Origin: DATARN01 sp963851105
GTDB taxonomy: Bacteria; Actinomycetota; Acidimicrobiia; Acidimicrobiales; Palsa-688
DNA: 64,000 nucleotides
Reading direction: 5' to 3'
Assembly: GCA_963851105.1 (NCBI GenBank)
Contig: CAWKNP010000003.1
Span: 124,001-188,000, forward strand
The notes beneath the pieces are model-generated. The model was not told the origin of the DNA and did no database searches. It saw only the letters and a program-made list of their open reading frames with translations. Shown here piece after piece: positions 8,842-16,977 of this stretch; the first letter of the stretch is position 1, and each line of letters starts with the position of its first letter. Made by a program: the position numbers and the translations under genes.

Positions 8842-9369
8842 ATGTCGCTCGCCCGCCGCGCCCTGTTCGTGGCCACCATCGGTGCCGGCCTCCTCCTGGT
8901 GGTGGCCGTGTTCCTCCGGGCGACCGGCAGTGGGACGGGCGGCAGCGGGCTCGTCGGCCGGGCCGCCCCCCTCTTCGACAGCAAGGACCTGGCCGGCCAT
9001 CCGATCGTGCTCGGCGACTACAAGGGGCGCCGGGTCGTCCTGAACTTCTGGGCGTCGTGGTGCCAGCCGTGCCGGACCGAGTTCCCCGTCCTCCAGCAAC
9101 TCGAGAGCCGCCACCCCGACGTGGCGGTCCTCGGCGTCGTCTTCCAGGATGCCGACGATCCCGCCCGGGCATTCCTGAAGGCCGAGGGTGCCACCTGGCC
9201 CGGCGTGCGCGACCCCAAGAGCCAGATCGCGGGCGCCTATGACGTGCACGCCAAGCCGGGCATACCGGTGTCGATCCTCATCGACGCCTCTGGCCGGGTG
9301 CGGGCCTACCAGTACGGTCCGCTGGTCGATGCCGCCGCGGCCGACGCCTTCATAGCTGCCGCTCACTAG
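8842..9369 (+). CDS. Membrane-anchored TlpA/ResA-like thiol-disulfide oxidoreductase
   Basis: 175 aa with an N-terminal signal anchor (residues 5-24) and a thioredoxin fold with active site WCQPC (C74, C77). The cis-proline region KPGIPVSILID is present. Proteins of this type reduce apocytochrome c cysteines or CuA-site cysteines outside the membrane. Being the last gene of the oxidase operon, 13 nt after ctaG, suggests a role in CuA or heme c maturation of CtaC. The exact substrate is not determined by sequence. Confidence 0.85.
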   Translation: MSLARRALFVATIGAGLLLVVAVFLRATGSGTGGSGLVGRAAPLFDSKDLAGHPIVLGDYKGRRVVLNFWASWCQPCRTEFPVLQQLESRHPDVAVLGVVFQDADDPARAFLKAEGATWPGVRDPKSQIAGAYDVHAKPGIPVSILIDASGRVRAYQYGPLVDAAAADAFIAAAH

Positions 9370-9457
9370 AGCCGGACCCTGTCTGCGCAGCAGCAGCCGG
9401 GCCTGACTGTCCCCGAAGTCTCGTCGGCCGCGGCCACCGTCTTTTCGAACTCGCGAG

Positions 9458-10186
9458 CTATTCCCAGCGAAAGGTCAGCGATGCCGCCAGGGGCGCCAGT
9501 ACCGCCCACACGGCCAGCACCACCCAGGCGTGGGTCGGAACGGCGCCGGCGGCGGTGAGAGCGCCGTGCAGCGCGTCCGACAGGGCGGCGGCGGGGAGGG
9601 CCCGCGAAACCGAGCGCAATGGTCCCGGCAGCTTGTCGAGGGGGAAGATCATGCCTCCGAGCAGGAGCAACAAGATGTAGAGCCCGTTGGCCGCCGCCAG
9701 GGTCACTTCGGCGCGGAGGACGCCCGCCATGAGCAGGCCGATCCCCGCGAACCCGATCGTGGCGAGCAGGGCGGCGCCGGCCGCCAGGGCCGGGTTGCCG
9801 TGGGGATGCCACCCGAGCAGCACCGCGGCCACGACCAGGACCAGGACCTGGATCGCCTCCAGGGCGACGATGGCCGCCGTCTTGGCCCCGAGCAGGGCGG
9901 GGCGGCCGAGCGGTGTCGAGCCGAGGCGCTTGAGCACCCCGTACTGGCGCTCGAAGCCGGTTGCGATCCCCAGGCTCACCATCGCGGTCGACATCACCGC
10001 CAGCGCCAGGATGCCCGGGGCGAGGAAGGTGACCGAGTCTGCGACGCCCGCCGGCTTGGGCAGCACGTCGACCAGCGAGAAGAACACCAGCAGCCCGACG
10101 GGGATGCCGACAGTGAGCAGCACCGACTCGCCCCGCCGGATGGTCATGAGCAGCTCGACGCGGGTCTGGGCCCGCCACGCCCTCAT
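9458..10186 (-). CDS. ABC-2 type permease portion, likely an independent gene
   Basis: If translated on its own from ATG 10186 this is a 242-aa protein with six hydrophobic segments and the DrrB/ABC-2 pattern. It has an amphipathic N-terminus (RAQTRVELLMTIRRGES), FLAPGILALAVMSTAM, and a GxMFPLDKLP-like loop (GGMIFPLDKLP). The ATPase upstream would end with an ATGA overlap, the spacing used throughout this genome. It is listed separately because the continuous frame into the ATPase is doubtful. Such pairs export drugs, lipids or glycolipids. Confidence 0.6.
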   Translation of the reverse strand: MRAWRAQTRVELLMTIRRGESVLLTVGIPVGLLVFFSLVDVLPKPAGVADSVTFLAPGILALAVMSTAMVSLGIATGFERQYGVLKRLGSTPLGRPALLGAKTAAIVALEAIQVLVLVVAAVLLGWHPHGNPALAAGAALLATIGFAGIGLLMAGVLRAEVTLAAANGLYILLLLLGGMIFPLDKLPGPLRSVSRALPAAALSDALHGALTAAGAVPTHAWVVLAVWAVLAPLAASLTFRWE

Positions 10187-11341
10187 TCGTCGCCGTCTCG
10201 TCCCGGACGCGCCGCGGTGGCCGCGGGCCCGTTGCCACCGGCTTCCACCCGGCGCCGGCGCCGGCCGCCGGCGCCGCCGGAGCTGAGGGAACCGGCCGCG
10301 CGTGCACCGGCCGCGCTTGGACCGGCCGCGCTTGGACCGGCCGCGCTTGCGCCGGAAACGCCGGTCCCGGGAGAGGGGGCGGGGTCTCCATCGCCGGTGG
10401 CGACCGACATCCGAGCCGGCGCCGTTGCCGGCTGCGGGGTCGCTGGTCAGGCGGAGGAACACCTCCTCCAGGCGCTCCCGGCCCGCCCGGAGGTCGGCAA
10501 GGGCGAGGTCCCGCTCGGCCAGCCACGTGGCCAGCACCGCGATCGTGGCCGGCGTGGCCTCCCCGCGCACGACATAGTCGCCGGGCCGCTCCTCGTTGAC
10601 CGGGGCGGCGAGGGCCGTCGCCAGGCCGACAGTGTCGAGCCCCGGCGGGGCCCCGAAACGGAACTCCTTGCCCGCCTCCTTCGTCATCAGCTCGGCCGGG
10701 GTCCCGTCGGCGACGACGCGGCCATGATCGACGATGACGATGCGGTCAGCGAGGCGCTCCGCCTCCTGCATCTCGTGGGTGGTGAGCAGCACGCAGGTAC
10801 CGGCGGCCTTCAGGTCCCGGATGACGTCGCGGATGGCAAGGCGGCCCTGTGGGTCGACGCCGGCGGTGGGCTCGTCGAGGAACACAACCCAGGGTCGCCC
10901 GACCAGCGCCAAGGCCAGCGACAGCCGCTGCTGCTCGCCCCCCGACAGCTGCTTCCACGGGGTCGTGGCGACGGGGACCAGCCCGACGCGGTACAGCAAG
11001 CCTTCGGGTTCCTCGGACTCGTCGTAGTAGTGGGCGAACAGCCTGACCGCCTCTCGGGGCGACATCGACGGGTACACGCCGCCTCGCTGCAACATGACGC
11101 CGATCCGCTTGGCGACAGCGCGGTGATGGGTGCGGGGATCCATCCCGAGAACCCGGACGATGCCCCGCGTCGGCACCCGGTAGCCCTCGAGGACCTCGAC
11201 GGTGCTCGTCTTGCCGGCACCGTTCGGCCCGAGCAGGGCGACGATCTGGCCGGCGCGGGCCTCGAAGCTGACGCCGTCGACAGCCACCTTCTCGCCGTAG
11301 CGCACGACCAGGTCACGGACCTCGATGGCAGGCGCAGGCAC
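9458..11341 (-). CDS. ABC-2 exporter: ATPase read in frame into a permease (probably two genes)
   Basis: Residues 1-310 are an ABC ATPase with Walker A GPNGAGKT, signature LSGGEQQRLSLALAL and Walker B VVFLDEPTAGVDP. Residues 386-627 are an ABC-2 permease. The 75-residue joiner is extremely Arg-rich. Shifting frame near 10390-10450 instead gives a Pro/Ala/Ser/Gly tail ending at a TGA at 10183, overlapping an ATG at 10186 (ATGA). The fusion is therefore more likely an indel artefact than a true single polypeptide. The GTG start at 11341 is preceded by TAGCGT at 7 nt, a leaderless layout. The substrate is unknown. Confidence 0.8.
   Translation of the reverse strand: MPAPAIEVRDLVVRYGEKVAVDGVSFEARAGQIVALLGPNGAGKTSTVEVLEGYRVPTRGIVRVLGMDPRTHHRAVAKRIGVMLQRGGVYPSMSPREAVRLFAHYYDESEEPEGLLYRVGLVPVATTPWKQLSGGEQQRLSLALALVGRPWVVFLDEPTAGVDPQGRLAIRDVIRDLKAAGTCVLLTTHEMQEAERLADRIVIVDHGRVVADGTPAELMTKEAGKEFRFGAPPGLDTVGLATALAAPVNEERPGDYVVRGEATPATIAVLATWLAERDLALADLRAGRERLEEVFLRLTSDPAAGNGAGSDVGRHRRWRPRPLSRDRRFRRKRGRSKRGRSKRGRCTRGRFPQLRRRRRPAPAPGGSRWQRARGHRGASGTRRRRMRAWRAQTRVELLMTIRRGESVLLTVGIPVGLLVFFSLVDVLPKPAGVADSVTFLAPGILALAVMSTAMVSLGIATGFERQYGVLKRLGSTPLGRPALLGAKTAAIVALEAIQVLVLVVAAVLLGWHPHGNPALAAGAALLATIGFAGIGLLMAGVLRAEVTLAAANGLYILLLLLGGMIFPLDKLPGPLRSVSRALPAAALSDALHGALTAAGAVPTHAWVVLAVWAVLAPLAASLTFRWE
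10291..10350. repeat. Four tandem 15-bp units in the ABC ATPase tail
   Basis: Units at 10291, 10306, 10321 and 10336 read accggccgcgc plus four variable bases; units 2 and 3 are identical. In the shifted minus-strand frame each unit encodes a five-residue Ala-Ala-Gly-x-x repeat; in the frame as given it encodes Arg/Lys-rich residues. Slippage in 15-bp steps would keep frame, so the nearby frame change needs a separate event. Confidence 0.85.
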
Positions 11342-11348
11342 CCGGGCG

Positions 11349-11354
11349 ACGCTA
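11349..11354 (-). promoter_or_regulatory. -10 box TAGCGT, 7 nt before the ABC ATPase start
   Basis: TANNNT hexamer on the minus strand ending 7 nt before GTG 11341, with no ribosome-binding site between. It is one of thirteen similar cases, consistent with leaderless transcription. Confidence 0.5.
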
Positions 11355-11396
11355 CTGCGCCCGCCAAAGTCGTTCGGATCGCTTGGGACGCTCCAC

Positions 11397-11402
11397 TACC
11401 GT
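11397..11402 (+). promoter_or_regulatory. -10 box TACCGT, 8 nt before serS
   Basis: TACCGT followed by eight bases and ATG 11411, with no Shine-Dalgarno sequence in the interval. It fits a leaderless serS transcript. Confidence 0.5.
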
Positions 11403-11410
11403 CAAACCTG

Positions 11411-12706
11411 ATGATCGACGTCCGCCGCCTCCGTGACGACTTCTCAACTGTGCGCGCCGCCCTGGCCCGACGGGGCGGGGATCTCGCCGAGGTTGACCGG
11501 GCGGCAGAGCTCGACACCCAGCTCCGCAAGCTTGTCCTGCGCCGCGACGAGTTGCGCGGCCAGAAAAACGCTGTCTCCAGGGAGATTGGCGCCGCCCGCA
11601 AGGCGGGGGCCGCCGACCGGGCCTTCGCCCTCACCGCCGAGAGCAACGACGTCGGCCAAGAATTGGACGAGGTCACGGCCGCCGCGGCCGCGGTCGAGCG
11701 CGACCTGCAGGGGCTGCTGCTGAAGATCCCCAACCTGCCGTCGCTCGACGCCCCCGACGGCCGGTCCGAGGCCGACAACCCGGTGCTGCGGATCGAGGGA
11801 TTCCAGACGGACCGCTACCAGCCCCACCAGCGGGTCCCGCATTGGGAGATCGGCGCCCAGCTCGGCATCTTGGACCTGGAGCGGGGCGCTCGGATCTCGG
11901 GATCGATGTTCCCCTTGTACCGGGGTCTCGGCGCCACCTTGGGGCGGGCGCTGTGCCAGCTGGCCCTCGACCGCAACGCCGACGCCTTCGAGGAGATCCG
12001 GCCCCCTTCGCTCGTGCGCAGCGAGACCCTGCTGGCGACCGGGCAGCTGCCCAAGTTCGCCGACGACGCCTACCACATCGAGCGCGACGACCTCTGGCTC
12101 ATCCCGACCGGCGAGGTGCCGCTGACATCGCTGCGCCGCAACGAGATCCTCGACGAGGCGGAGCTGCCGGTGCGGCTCATGGCCTCGACCCCGTGCTACC
12201 GGCGGGAGGCGGGCAGCGCGGGCCGCGACACCCGCGGCCTGCTGCGGGTGCACGAGTTCGACAAGGTCGAGATCCTGGCCATCACCAGCCCCGAGCAGGC
12301 GTCGGCCATGCACGCCGAGCTGCTGGCGCGTGCCGAGGGCACGATCGCGGCCCTCGGTCTGCCCTACCGCATCGTCGAGATCTCGACCGGCGACCTTGGG
12401 CAGTCCCACGCCCGCAGCTTCGACATCGAGGTGTACGCCCCGGGCTGCGACATGTGGCTCGAGGTCTCGTCGGTGTCGTGGTTCAGCGACTACCAGGCCC
12501 GGCGGGCCAACATCCGCTACCGCCCCGCCGCGGGCGGCCAGACCATCATGTGCCACACCCTCAACGGCTCGGCCCTGGCGGTGCCCCGGGTGTGGGCTGC
12601 GGTAGTCGAACAAGGGCGCCAGCCCGACGGGTCGGTCGCCCTCCCCAAGGCGCTGCACCCCTACCTCCGGGGCGCCACCACGATCCCCGTCCCGCCGGAA
12701 AAGTAG
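11411..12706 (+). CDS. serS: Serine-tRNA ligase
   Basis: 431 aa, the usual length. An N-terminal coiled-coil tRNA-binding arm (residues 1-100) is followed by the class II catalytic core. Motif 2 appears as YRREAGSAGRDTRGLLR and motif 3 as HTLNGSALAVPR. The segment LIPTGEVPLTSL is the conserved serine/ATP pocket. It charges tRNA-Ser and also tRNA-Sec where present. ATG 11411 is chosen because it opens the conserved MIDVRRLRDD N-terminus; the long open frame upstream is a shadow of the ABC gene. It is convergent with the betaine-type ATPase gene. Confidence 0.97.
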   Translation: MIDVRRLRDDFSTVRAALARRGGDLAEVDRAAELDTQLRKLVLRRDELRGQKNAVSREIGAARKAGAADRAFALTAESNDVGQELDEVTAAAAAVERDLQGLLLKIPNLPSLDAPDGRSEADNPVLRIEGFQTDRYQPHQRVPHWEIGAQLGILDLERGARISGSMFPLYRGLGATLGRALCQLALDRNADAFEEIRPPSLVRSETLLATGQLPKFADDAYHIERDDLWLIPTGEVPLTSLRRNEILDEAELPVRLMASTPCYRREAGSAGRDTRGLLRVHEFDKVEILAITSPEQASAMHAELLARAEGTIAALGLPYRIVEISTGDLGQSHARSFDIEVYAPGCDMWLEVSSVSWFSDYQARRANIRYRPAAGGQTIMCHTLNGSALAVPRVWAAVVEQGRQPDGSVALPKALHPYLRGATTIPVPPEK

Positions 12707-12726
12707 TTCCCGGAAACCCTCCTGGT

Positions 12727-12754
12727 GCGAGACGACGGTAGTGCCTCGTTTCGC
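12727..12754. terminator. 28-nt imperfect palindrome, copy B
   Basis: Hairpin with loop TAGT in the gap between serS (+) and the ATPase gene (-). It matches the reverse complement of the palindrome at 25967-25994 at 23 of 28 positions, with one compensatory T-A to C-G change in the stem. Location at a converging gene pair suggests a bidirectional terminator or a small dispersed repeat. Confidence 0.55.
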
Positions 12755-12809
12755 AGCACTTTGGCACCGGCCAGCCCTTGAATGAACCCAAAGACGCCGC
12801 TCGAGCCCG

Positions 12810-13949
12810 CTACAACCGCAGCGGTGACGCCTCCAGGTCCACCCCGGCCTCGGTGTCGACCGAGCGCCGCAGGGCGGCGTGGAGGGAGTCGGGCGTCAGC
12901 ACCCCCACGAAACGGGCGCCGTCGAGCACCGCGACCCACCCCGCGTCGTGCTGCAGCATCTCGCTGAACGCCTGCTTCAGCGTGGCGCCAAGCGGCACCC
13001 ACGCCTCCATGCGGTGCACCCGCGAGCCCACCGTCCCGTCCCCGGTAGAAGTCTCGGAGCCGATCCACCCCTGCAACTGGCCGTCACCGTCGACCACGAC
13101 CGCCCATTTGCTCTTGCCGGCGTCCATGGCCCGGCGCGCCTCGGCGAGGTCGTCGGCGACATGCACCAGCGGCGGCTTGTCCAAGTCGGCGATGTCGATG
13201 GCGGTGACCGTCAGGCGCCGCAGGCCCCGGTCGGCGCCCACGAAGTCGGCCACGAACGGCGTCGCGGGATTCCCCAGCACGCGAGCCGGGGTGTCGTACT
13301 GCTGGAGCCGGCCTCCCTGGGCCAGGATGGCGATGCGGTCGCCGAGGCGCACGGCCTCTTCGATGTCATGGGTGACGAACACGATCGTCTTGCGAACCTC
13401 TTGCTGCAGCCGCAGGAACTCACCCTGCAGCCGGTCCCGGGTGATGGGGTCGATGGCGCCGAAGGGCTCGTCCATGAGCAGCACCGGTGGGTCGGCGGCC
13501 AGCGCCCGGGCCACGCCGGCTCGCTGGCGCTGGCCCCCCGACAACTCGGCGGGGTAGCGGCGCCCGAACTGCGCCGGCGGCAACCCCACCAGCTCCAGCA
13601 ACGACGACACCCGCTCGTTGATCCGGGCTCGGTCCCACCCGAGTAGCCGGGGCACCGTCGCCACGTTGTCGGTGATCGTCAGGTGGGGAAACAACCCCAC
13701 CTGCTGGATCACGTACCCGATGTGCCGGCGCAGGTCCACCGCCGACTGGGCCATGACGTCGACGCCGTCGACGGTGATCGTTCCTGACGTGGGCTCGATG
13801 AGGCGGTTGATCATCTTCATGGTGGTCGTCTTGCCGCACCCCGAGGGTCCGACGAGGACGCAGATCTCGCCGTCGGCGATGTCCATGGAGAGGTTGTCGA
13901 CGGCCACCTCGCTGCCGTACCGCTTGGTGACCGAGTCGAGCCGGATCAT
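12810..13949 (-). CDS. Betaine/choline-type ABC transporter ATPase with CBS domains
   Basis: 379 aa. The ATPase domain has Walker A GPSGCGKTTT, signature LSGGQRQRAGVARAL and Walker B VLLMDEPFGAIDP. The C-terminal 120 residues form a CBS-domain pair as in OpuCA/OpuAA, where CBS domains sense ionic strength. It energises uptake of quaternary-amine osmoprotectants together with the divergent permeases and binding protein. ATG 13949 is preferred over a longer GTG start because MIRLDSVTKRYG is the family N-terminus and TACGGT lies 6 nt before it. Confidence 0.9.
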   Translation of the reverse strand: MIRLDSVTKRYGSEVAVDNLSMDIADGEICVLVGPSGCGKTTTMKMINRLIEPTSGTITVDGVDVMAQSAVDLRRHIGYVIQQVGLFPHLTITDNVATVPRLLGWDRARINERVSSLLELVGLPPAQFGRRYPAELSGGQRQRAGVARALAADPPVLLMDEPFGAIDPITRDRLQGEFLRLQQEVRKTIVFVTHDIEEAVRLGDRIAILAQGGRLQQYDTPARVLGNPATPFVADFVGADRGLRRLTVTAIDIADLDKPPLVHVADDLAEARRAMDAGKSKWAVVVDGDGQLQGWIGSETSTGDGTVGSRVHRMEAWVPLGATLKQAFSEMLQHDAGWVAVLDGARFVGVLTPDSLHAALRRSVDTEAGVDLEASPLRL

Positions 13950-13955
13950 CCTCGT

Positions 13956-13961
13956 ACCGTA
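13956..13961 (-). promoter_or_regulatory. -10 box TACGGT, 6 nt before the ABC ATPase gene
   Basis: Minus-strand TACGGT ending six bases before ATG 13949. It lies back to back with the plus-strand box at 13995, so the two transporter transcripts diverge from a region of about 58 nt. Confidence 0.5.
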
Positions 13962-13994
13962 CCCATACCGACGGCCCCGAGCAGGGAGCAACGC

Positions 13995-14000
13995 TACGCT
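13995..14000 (+). promoter_or_regulatory. -10 box TACGCT, 6 nt before the first permease
   Basis: TACGCT, six bases, then ATG 14007, with no Shine-Dalgarno sequence. Leaderless layout. Confidence 0.5.
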
Positions 14001-14006
14001 CGGCCT

Positions 14007-14696
14007 ATGACGGTGGGGGGGCGACTGTCCGTTCTGGCCGCCGGCCAGCCCTGGGTCGACTGGCATTGGGTCCGGCGTCACCTCGGCGTCATCCGCCACG
14101 ACGTCTGGGAACACACCGTCCTCACTCTCCTGGCGGTCGGCATCGGCCTGGTCATCGCGGTCCCCCTGGCGGTGTTCGCCTACCGCCGGCGCTGGGCCGA
14201 GGCGCCCATCCTCGGCGTGACCGGCGCCATCTACACCATCCCCTCGCTGGCCCTGCTCGGCGCCCTCGTGCCCATCACCGGCCTCGGCACGACCACCGCC
14301 GAGATCGCACTGGTCGGCTACACCCTGCTCATCCTGGTGCGCAACATCCTCACCGGGCTCAGCGACGTCCCGAGCGACGTAAAGGAGTCGGCCCGCGGCA
14401 TGGGCTTCACGCCCACCGGCCAGCTGCTGCGCATCGAGCTGCCCCTGGCCGTGCCGGCCATGATGGCGGGGCTGCGGATCGCGACGGTCACGACCATCGG
14501 CCTGGTCACCGTCACCGCCATCATCGGCGCCGGCGGCCTCGGCCAGCTCATCCTGGGCGGCCTCAACCAGGACTTCCGGACCCTCACCGTCGTCGGTGCC
14601 GTCGGGTCGGTGGCGTTGGCGGTGGTCGCCGACTCGCTCCTCGTGGGCGTGGAGAAGCTGATGACACCGTGGACGCGCAAGCGAGCGGGCCAGTGA
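14007..14696 (+). CDS. Betaine/choline-type ABC transporter permease (OpuCB-like)
   Basis: 229 aa with six hydrophobic segments and the binding-protein-dependent EAA loop, ESARGMGFTPTGQLLRIELP. Two paralogous permeases flank the GTGA overlap at 14693, as in opuC-type operons. It forms the membrane channel with the next gene; ATP is supplied by the divergent ATPase. Substrate class is inferred from the binding protein and the CBS-ATPase, not proven. Confidence 0.88.
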   Translation: MTVGGRLSVLAAGQPWVDWHWVRRHLGVIRHDVWEHTVLTLLAVGIGLVIAVPLAVFAYRRRWAEAPILGVTGAIYTIPSLALLGALVPITGLGTTTAEIALVGYTLLILVRNILTGLSDVPSDVKESARGMGFTPTGQLLRIELPLAVPAMMAGLRIATVTTIGLVTVTAIIGAGGLGQLILGGLNQDFRTLTVVGAVGSVALAVVADSLLVGVEKLMTPWTRKRAGQ

Positions 14697-15421
14697 GCTT
14701 CGGTGTCAAGGTCGGGCACTGGTTCTTCACCGCCAGCCACTGGCACGGCAGCGACGGTATCCCTCACCGGGTGTACCAGCACATGGGCATCTCAGTGCTG
14801 GCCGTGCTGGCCGCCCTCATCGTGGCCCTGCCCTTCTCCCTCTGGCTGGGTCACACCGGCCGGGGCGGCTTTGCCGCGATCAGCATCGCCAACGCCGGCC
14901 GGGCCATCCCGTCGTTCGCCCTCCTCGTCATCGGTGTCGAGGTCTTCGGCATCGGGGCCAAGCCGGTGTTCCTGGCCCTGTTCGCGCTGTCGGTGCCGCC
15001 CATCGTGACCAACACCTACACCGCCATCCGTGCCGTCGACGCCGATGTCAAGGAGGCGGCCGTCGGTATGGGGATGACGGGCCTGGAGGTCCTGTGGCGC
15101 GTCGAGATCCCCACTGCCGTCCCCCTCATCTTCGCCGGCATCCGGACCGCCGGCGTCCAGGCCGTGGCCACCGCCACCTTGGGCTCGCTGGTGGCCTATG
15201 GCGGGGTGGGCCAGTACATCACCGACGGCATCCCCCAGCGGGACAACGTCAAGGTCTTCGCGGGCGCCCTGATCGTGGCCGTGCTGTCGTTCCTTACCGA
15301 GGTGGGCCTCGCCGCCACCCAGAAAGCGGTCACCCCCCGCGGCCTGCGGGTGGCGACCGGCAAGGACCTTTCCGCCCTCCCCGGCGCCGCAGCCGCCGTC
15401 GCGGCGCCCGAAGGGGCATGA
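14693..15421 (+). CDS. Betaine/choline-type ABC transporter permease (OpuCD-like)
   Basis: 242 aa from a GTG overlapping the previous stop. It has six hydrophobic segments and an EAA-type loop, EAAVGMGMTGLEVLWRVEIP. It pairs with the preceding permease. The N-terminus begins about 30 residues before the first membrane span. The last 25 residues are Ala-rich. The binding protein gene starts 51 nt downstream with its own Shine-Dalgarno-like GGGGAGAA. Confidence 0.88.
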   Translation: MSFGVKVGHWFFTASHWHGSDGIPHRVYQHMGISVLAVLAALIVALPFSLWLGHTGRGGFAAISIANAGRAIPSFALLVIGVEVFGIGAKPVFLALFALSVPPIVTNTYTAIRAVDADVKEAAVGMGMTGLEVLWRVEIPTAVPLIFAGIRTAGVQAVATATLGSLVAYGGVGQYITDGIPQRDNVKVFAGALIVAVLSFLTEVGLAATQKAVTPRGLRVATGKDLSALPGAAAAVAAPEGA

Positions 15422-15472
15422 TGATCCCGCCGGGATCGTCCCGGTACGGCACGAACAGGGGAGAATGACCCA

Positions 15473-16432
15473 ATGCGGTTACACCGTGCAGGAGCGACCG
15501 GGGCGATACTGCTCTCGGCGGCCATGATGGCTGCCGCGTGCGGATCGGGTGGTGGCTCCAAGTCCACTTCGACGACAAAGGCCGCGACCGCCTCGCTCGC
15601 CAGCAAGTTCGTCTTCGGCGGGCCACCGGAATGCAAGACGCGCCAGACGTGCCTGCTTGGGCTGCAAAACGTCTACGGCCTCCAGTTCAAGGACTTCAAG
15701 TCGCTCGACGCCGGGGGCCCGTTGACCAAGACGGCCCTGGCCAACGGCCAGATCGATGTTGCCCGGCTGTTCTCCTCCGACGAGGCCATCCAGATCAAGG
15801 GCTTCCAACTTCTCAACGACGACAAGCATTTCCAGCTGGCCGGCAACATCGCTCCTGTCGTGCGTACCGCCAAAGTCACCGATGAGGTGCGGTCCCTGCT
15901 GAACGCCGCGTCCGCGGCCCTGACCCAGGACGATCTGGTCGCCATCAACAAGGCGATCGACATCGACCACGCCGATCCCGGCGACCAGGCCACCGCCTTC
16001 ATCACCAAGAAGGGTCTGAACAAGGCACCGACCGCGGGCGCCAAGGCGTCGTTCACCATCGGTTCGGCCAACTTCACCGAGAGCGTGGCCTTGGCCGACA
16101 TCTACGGGGGCGTGCTGAAAGATGCCGGCTACTCGGTGTCGTACAAGACCAACCTCGGCGCCCGCGAGGTCACCGAGCCTGCCCTGGAAGGCGGCCAGCT
16201 CGACCTCATGCCGGAATACGTCGGCAACTACCTCAACTTCTTCGACCCCACGGTCAACGGCGGCCTCACGCTTGACCAAACGGTGCAGAAGCTGACGACG
16301 GTCCTCAGCGGCAAGAAGCTCACCCTGCTCACCCCGTCGGATGCGACCGACGCCGACGCCATCGCGGTCACCAAGGCAACGGCCGACAAATACCACCTGA
16401 CCGCCATCTCCGACCTGGCCAAGGCGGCGTAG
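15473..16432 (+). CDS. Betaine-type substrate-binding lipoprotein with permuted lobe order
   Basis: 319 aa with a lipoprotein signal ending MAAAC (C23). Normal OpuBC/ProX-type proteins start with the lobe ITIGSxNFTE and finish with the lobe FGGPPE...APVVR. Here the order is reversed. Residues 45-182 are the usual second half (KFVFGGPPEC, FKSLDAGG, IAPVVR). Residues 193-319 are the usual first half (FTIGSANFTES, NLGAREVTEPAL, LDLMPEYVGNYL, ISDLAK). The protein ends exactly where a normal one would continue into FGGPPE. It is the last gene of the transporter operon. Confidence 0.88.
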   Translation: MRLHRAGATGAILLSAAMMAAACGSGGGSKSTSTTKAATASLASKFVFGGPPECKTRQTCLLGLQNVYGLQFKDFKSLDAGGPLTKTALANGQIDVARLFSSDEAIQIKGFQLLNDDKHFQLAGNIAPVVRTAKVTDEVRSLLNAASAALTQDDLVAINKAIDIDHADPGDQATAFITKKGLNKAPTAGAKASFTIGSANFTESVALADIYGGVLKDAGYSVSYKTNLGAREVTEPALEGGQLDLMPEYVGNYLNFFDPTVNGGLTLDQTVQKLTTVLSGKKLTLLTPSDATDADAIAVTKATADKYHLTAISDLAKAA

Positions 16433-16439
16433 CAACCAG

Positions 16440-16494
16440 CTGACCGGGAAAAAGGGGGGCCGGTCGCCATGGGGCGGCCGGTCCCGCCGGTCAG
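16440..16494. terminator. Nested hairpin between convergent genes
   Basis: Outer arms CTGACCGG (16440-16447) and CCGGTCAG (16487-16494) enclose an inner stem CCGGTCGCC / GGCGGCCGG with loop ATGG. It lies between the binding-protein gene (+) and the HATPase gene (-), whose stop is inside the outer arm. It is a likely bidirectional terminator, although no T tract follows. Confidence 0.6.
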
Positions 16495-16919
16495 TTCCGG
16501 CTGACCCGGACCCAGACCATTTTCCCCCGGCCGTGGTCCACTTCGGTCACGCCCCAGGCGTCGGTAAGGGCGGCGACGAGCACCAGGCCCCGGCCTCCGG
16601 TCGCATCGATCGATCGTGGCGGGGCGACCAGCGTCGGCGTGCCGTCGGCCACTTCCAGGTAGACCTCGGGCCCGCTTATCCGGATGCGGACCTCCAGGTC
16701 GGTTTGGGCGTGCACGATGGCATTGGTGACCAACTCAGTGATCACCAGACCCATCCGATCGGCGAGATCGGCTTCGGTTGCTTCTGCGGCGTCCAGCGAG
16801 GCCCACACGAACTCGCGTGCCCGGAGGGCGCTCAAAGGCGTCGGTGGCAATGTCGCTGTCCGGGTAGTGGAAGAACCTGTGGTCGACAGCCAGGTCACCG
16901 CCGTGTGCGGCGTCGACAT
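16491..16919 (-). CDS. RsbW-like histidine-kinase-type ATPase (anti-sigma or regulatory HATPase)
   Basis: 142 aa from ATG 16919; GTG 16967 is an alternative start. It has the GHKL ATPase fold: N-box ELVTNAIVHA and G-box ATGGRGLVLV. It is a single-domain protein as in RsbW/SpoIIAB and the many stand-alone actinobacterial HATPase_c proteins that regulate sigma factors or anti-anti-sigma factors by phosphorylation. No partner gene is adjacent, so its target is unknown. It is divergent from the histidine phosphatase gene. Confidence 0.75.
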   Translation of the reverse strand: MSTPHTAVTWLSTTGSSTTRTATLPPTPLSALRAREFVWASLDAAEATEADLADRMGLVITELVTNAIVHAQTDLEVRIRISGPEVYLEVADGTPTLVAPPRSIDATGGRGLVLVAALTDAWGVTEVDHGRGKMVWVRVSRN

Positions 16920-16977
16920 GATCCGTATTGTTCCCTTCGCGCGCCATGGCTGAAACCCCGTTCCCACCTCCTGTCGG

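Noticed and set aside
10291..10350. Tandem repeat considered as a CRISPR array
   Set aside because: 15-bp units are directly contiguous with no spacers and lie inside a coding region.
9530..11410. Long open frame on the plus strand upstream of and in frame with serS
   Set aside because: It is the antisense of the ABC gene, with compositional bias typical of GC-rich shadows; serS homology starts exactly at ATG 11411.
16735..16947. Alternative start of the HATPase in another frame at ATG 16947
   Set aside because: That frame lacks the N- and G-box motifs; the GHKL domain is in the frame opened by ATG 16919 or GTG 16967.
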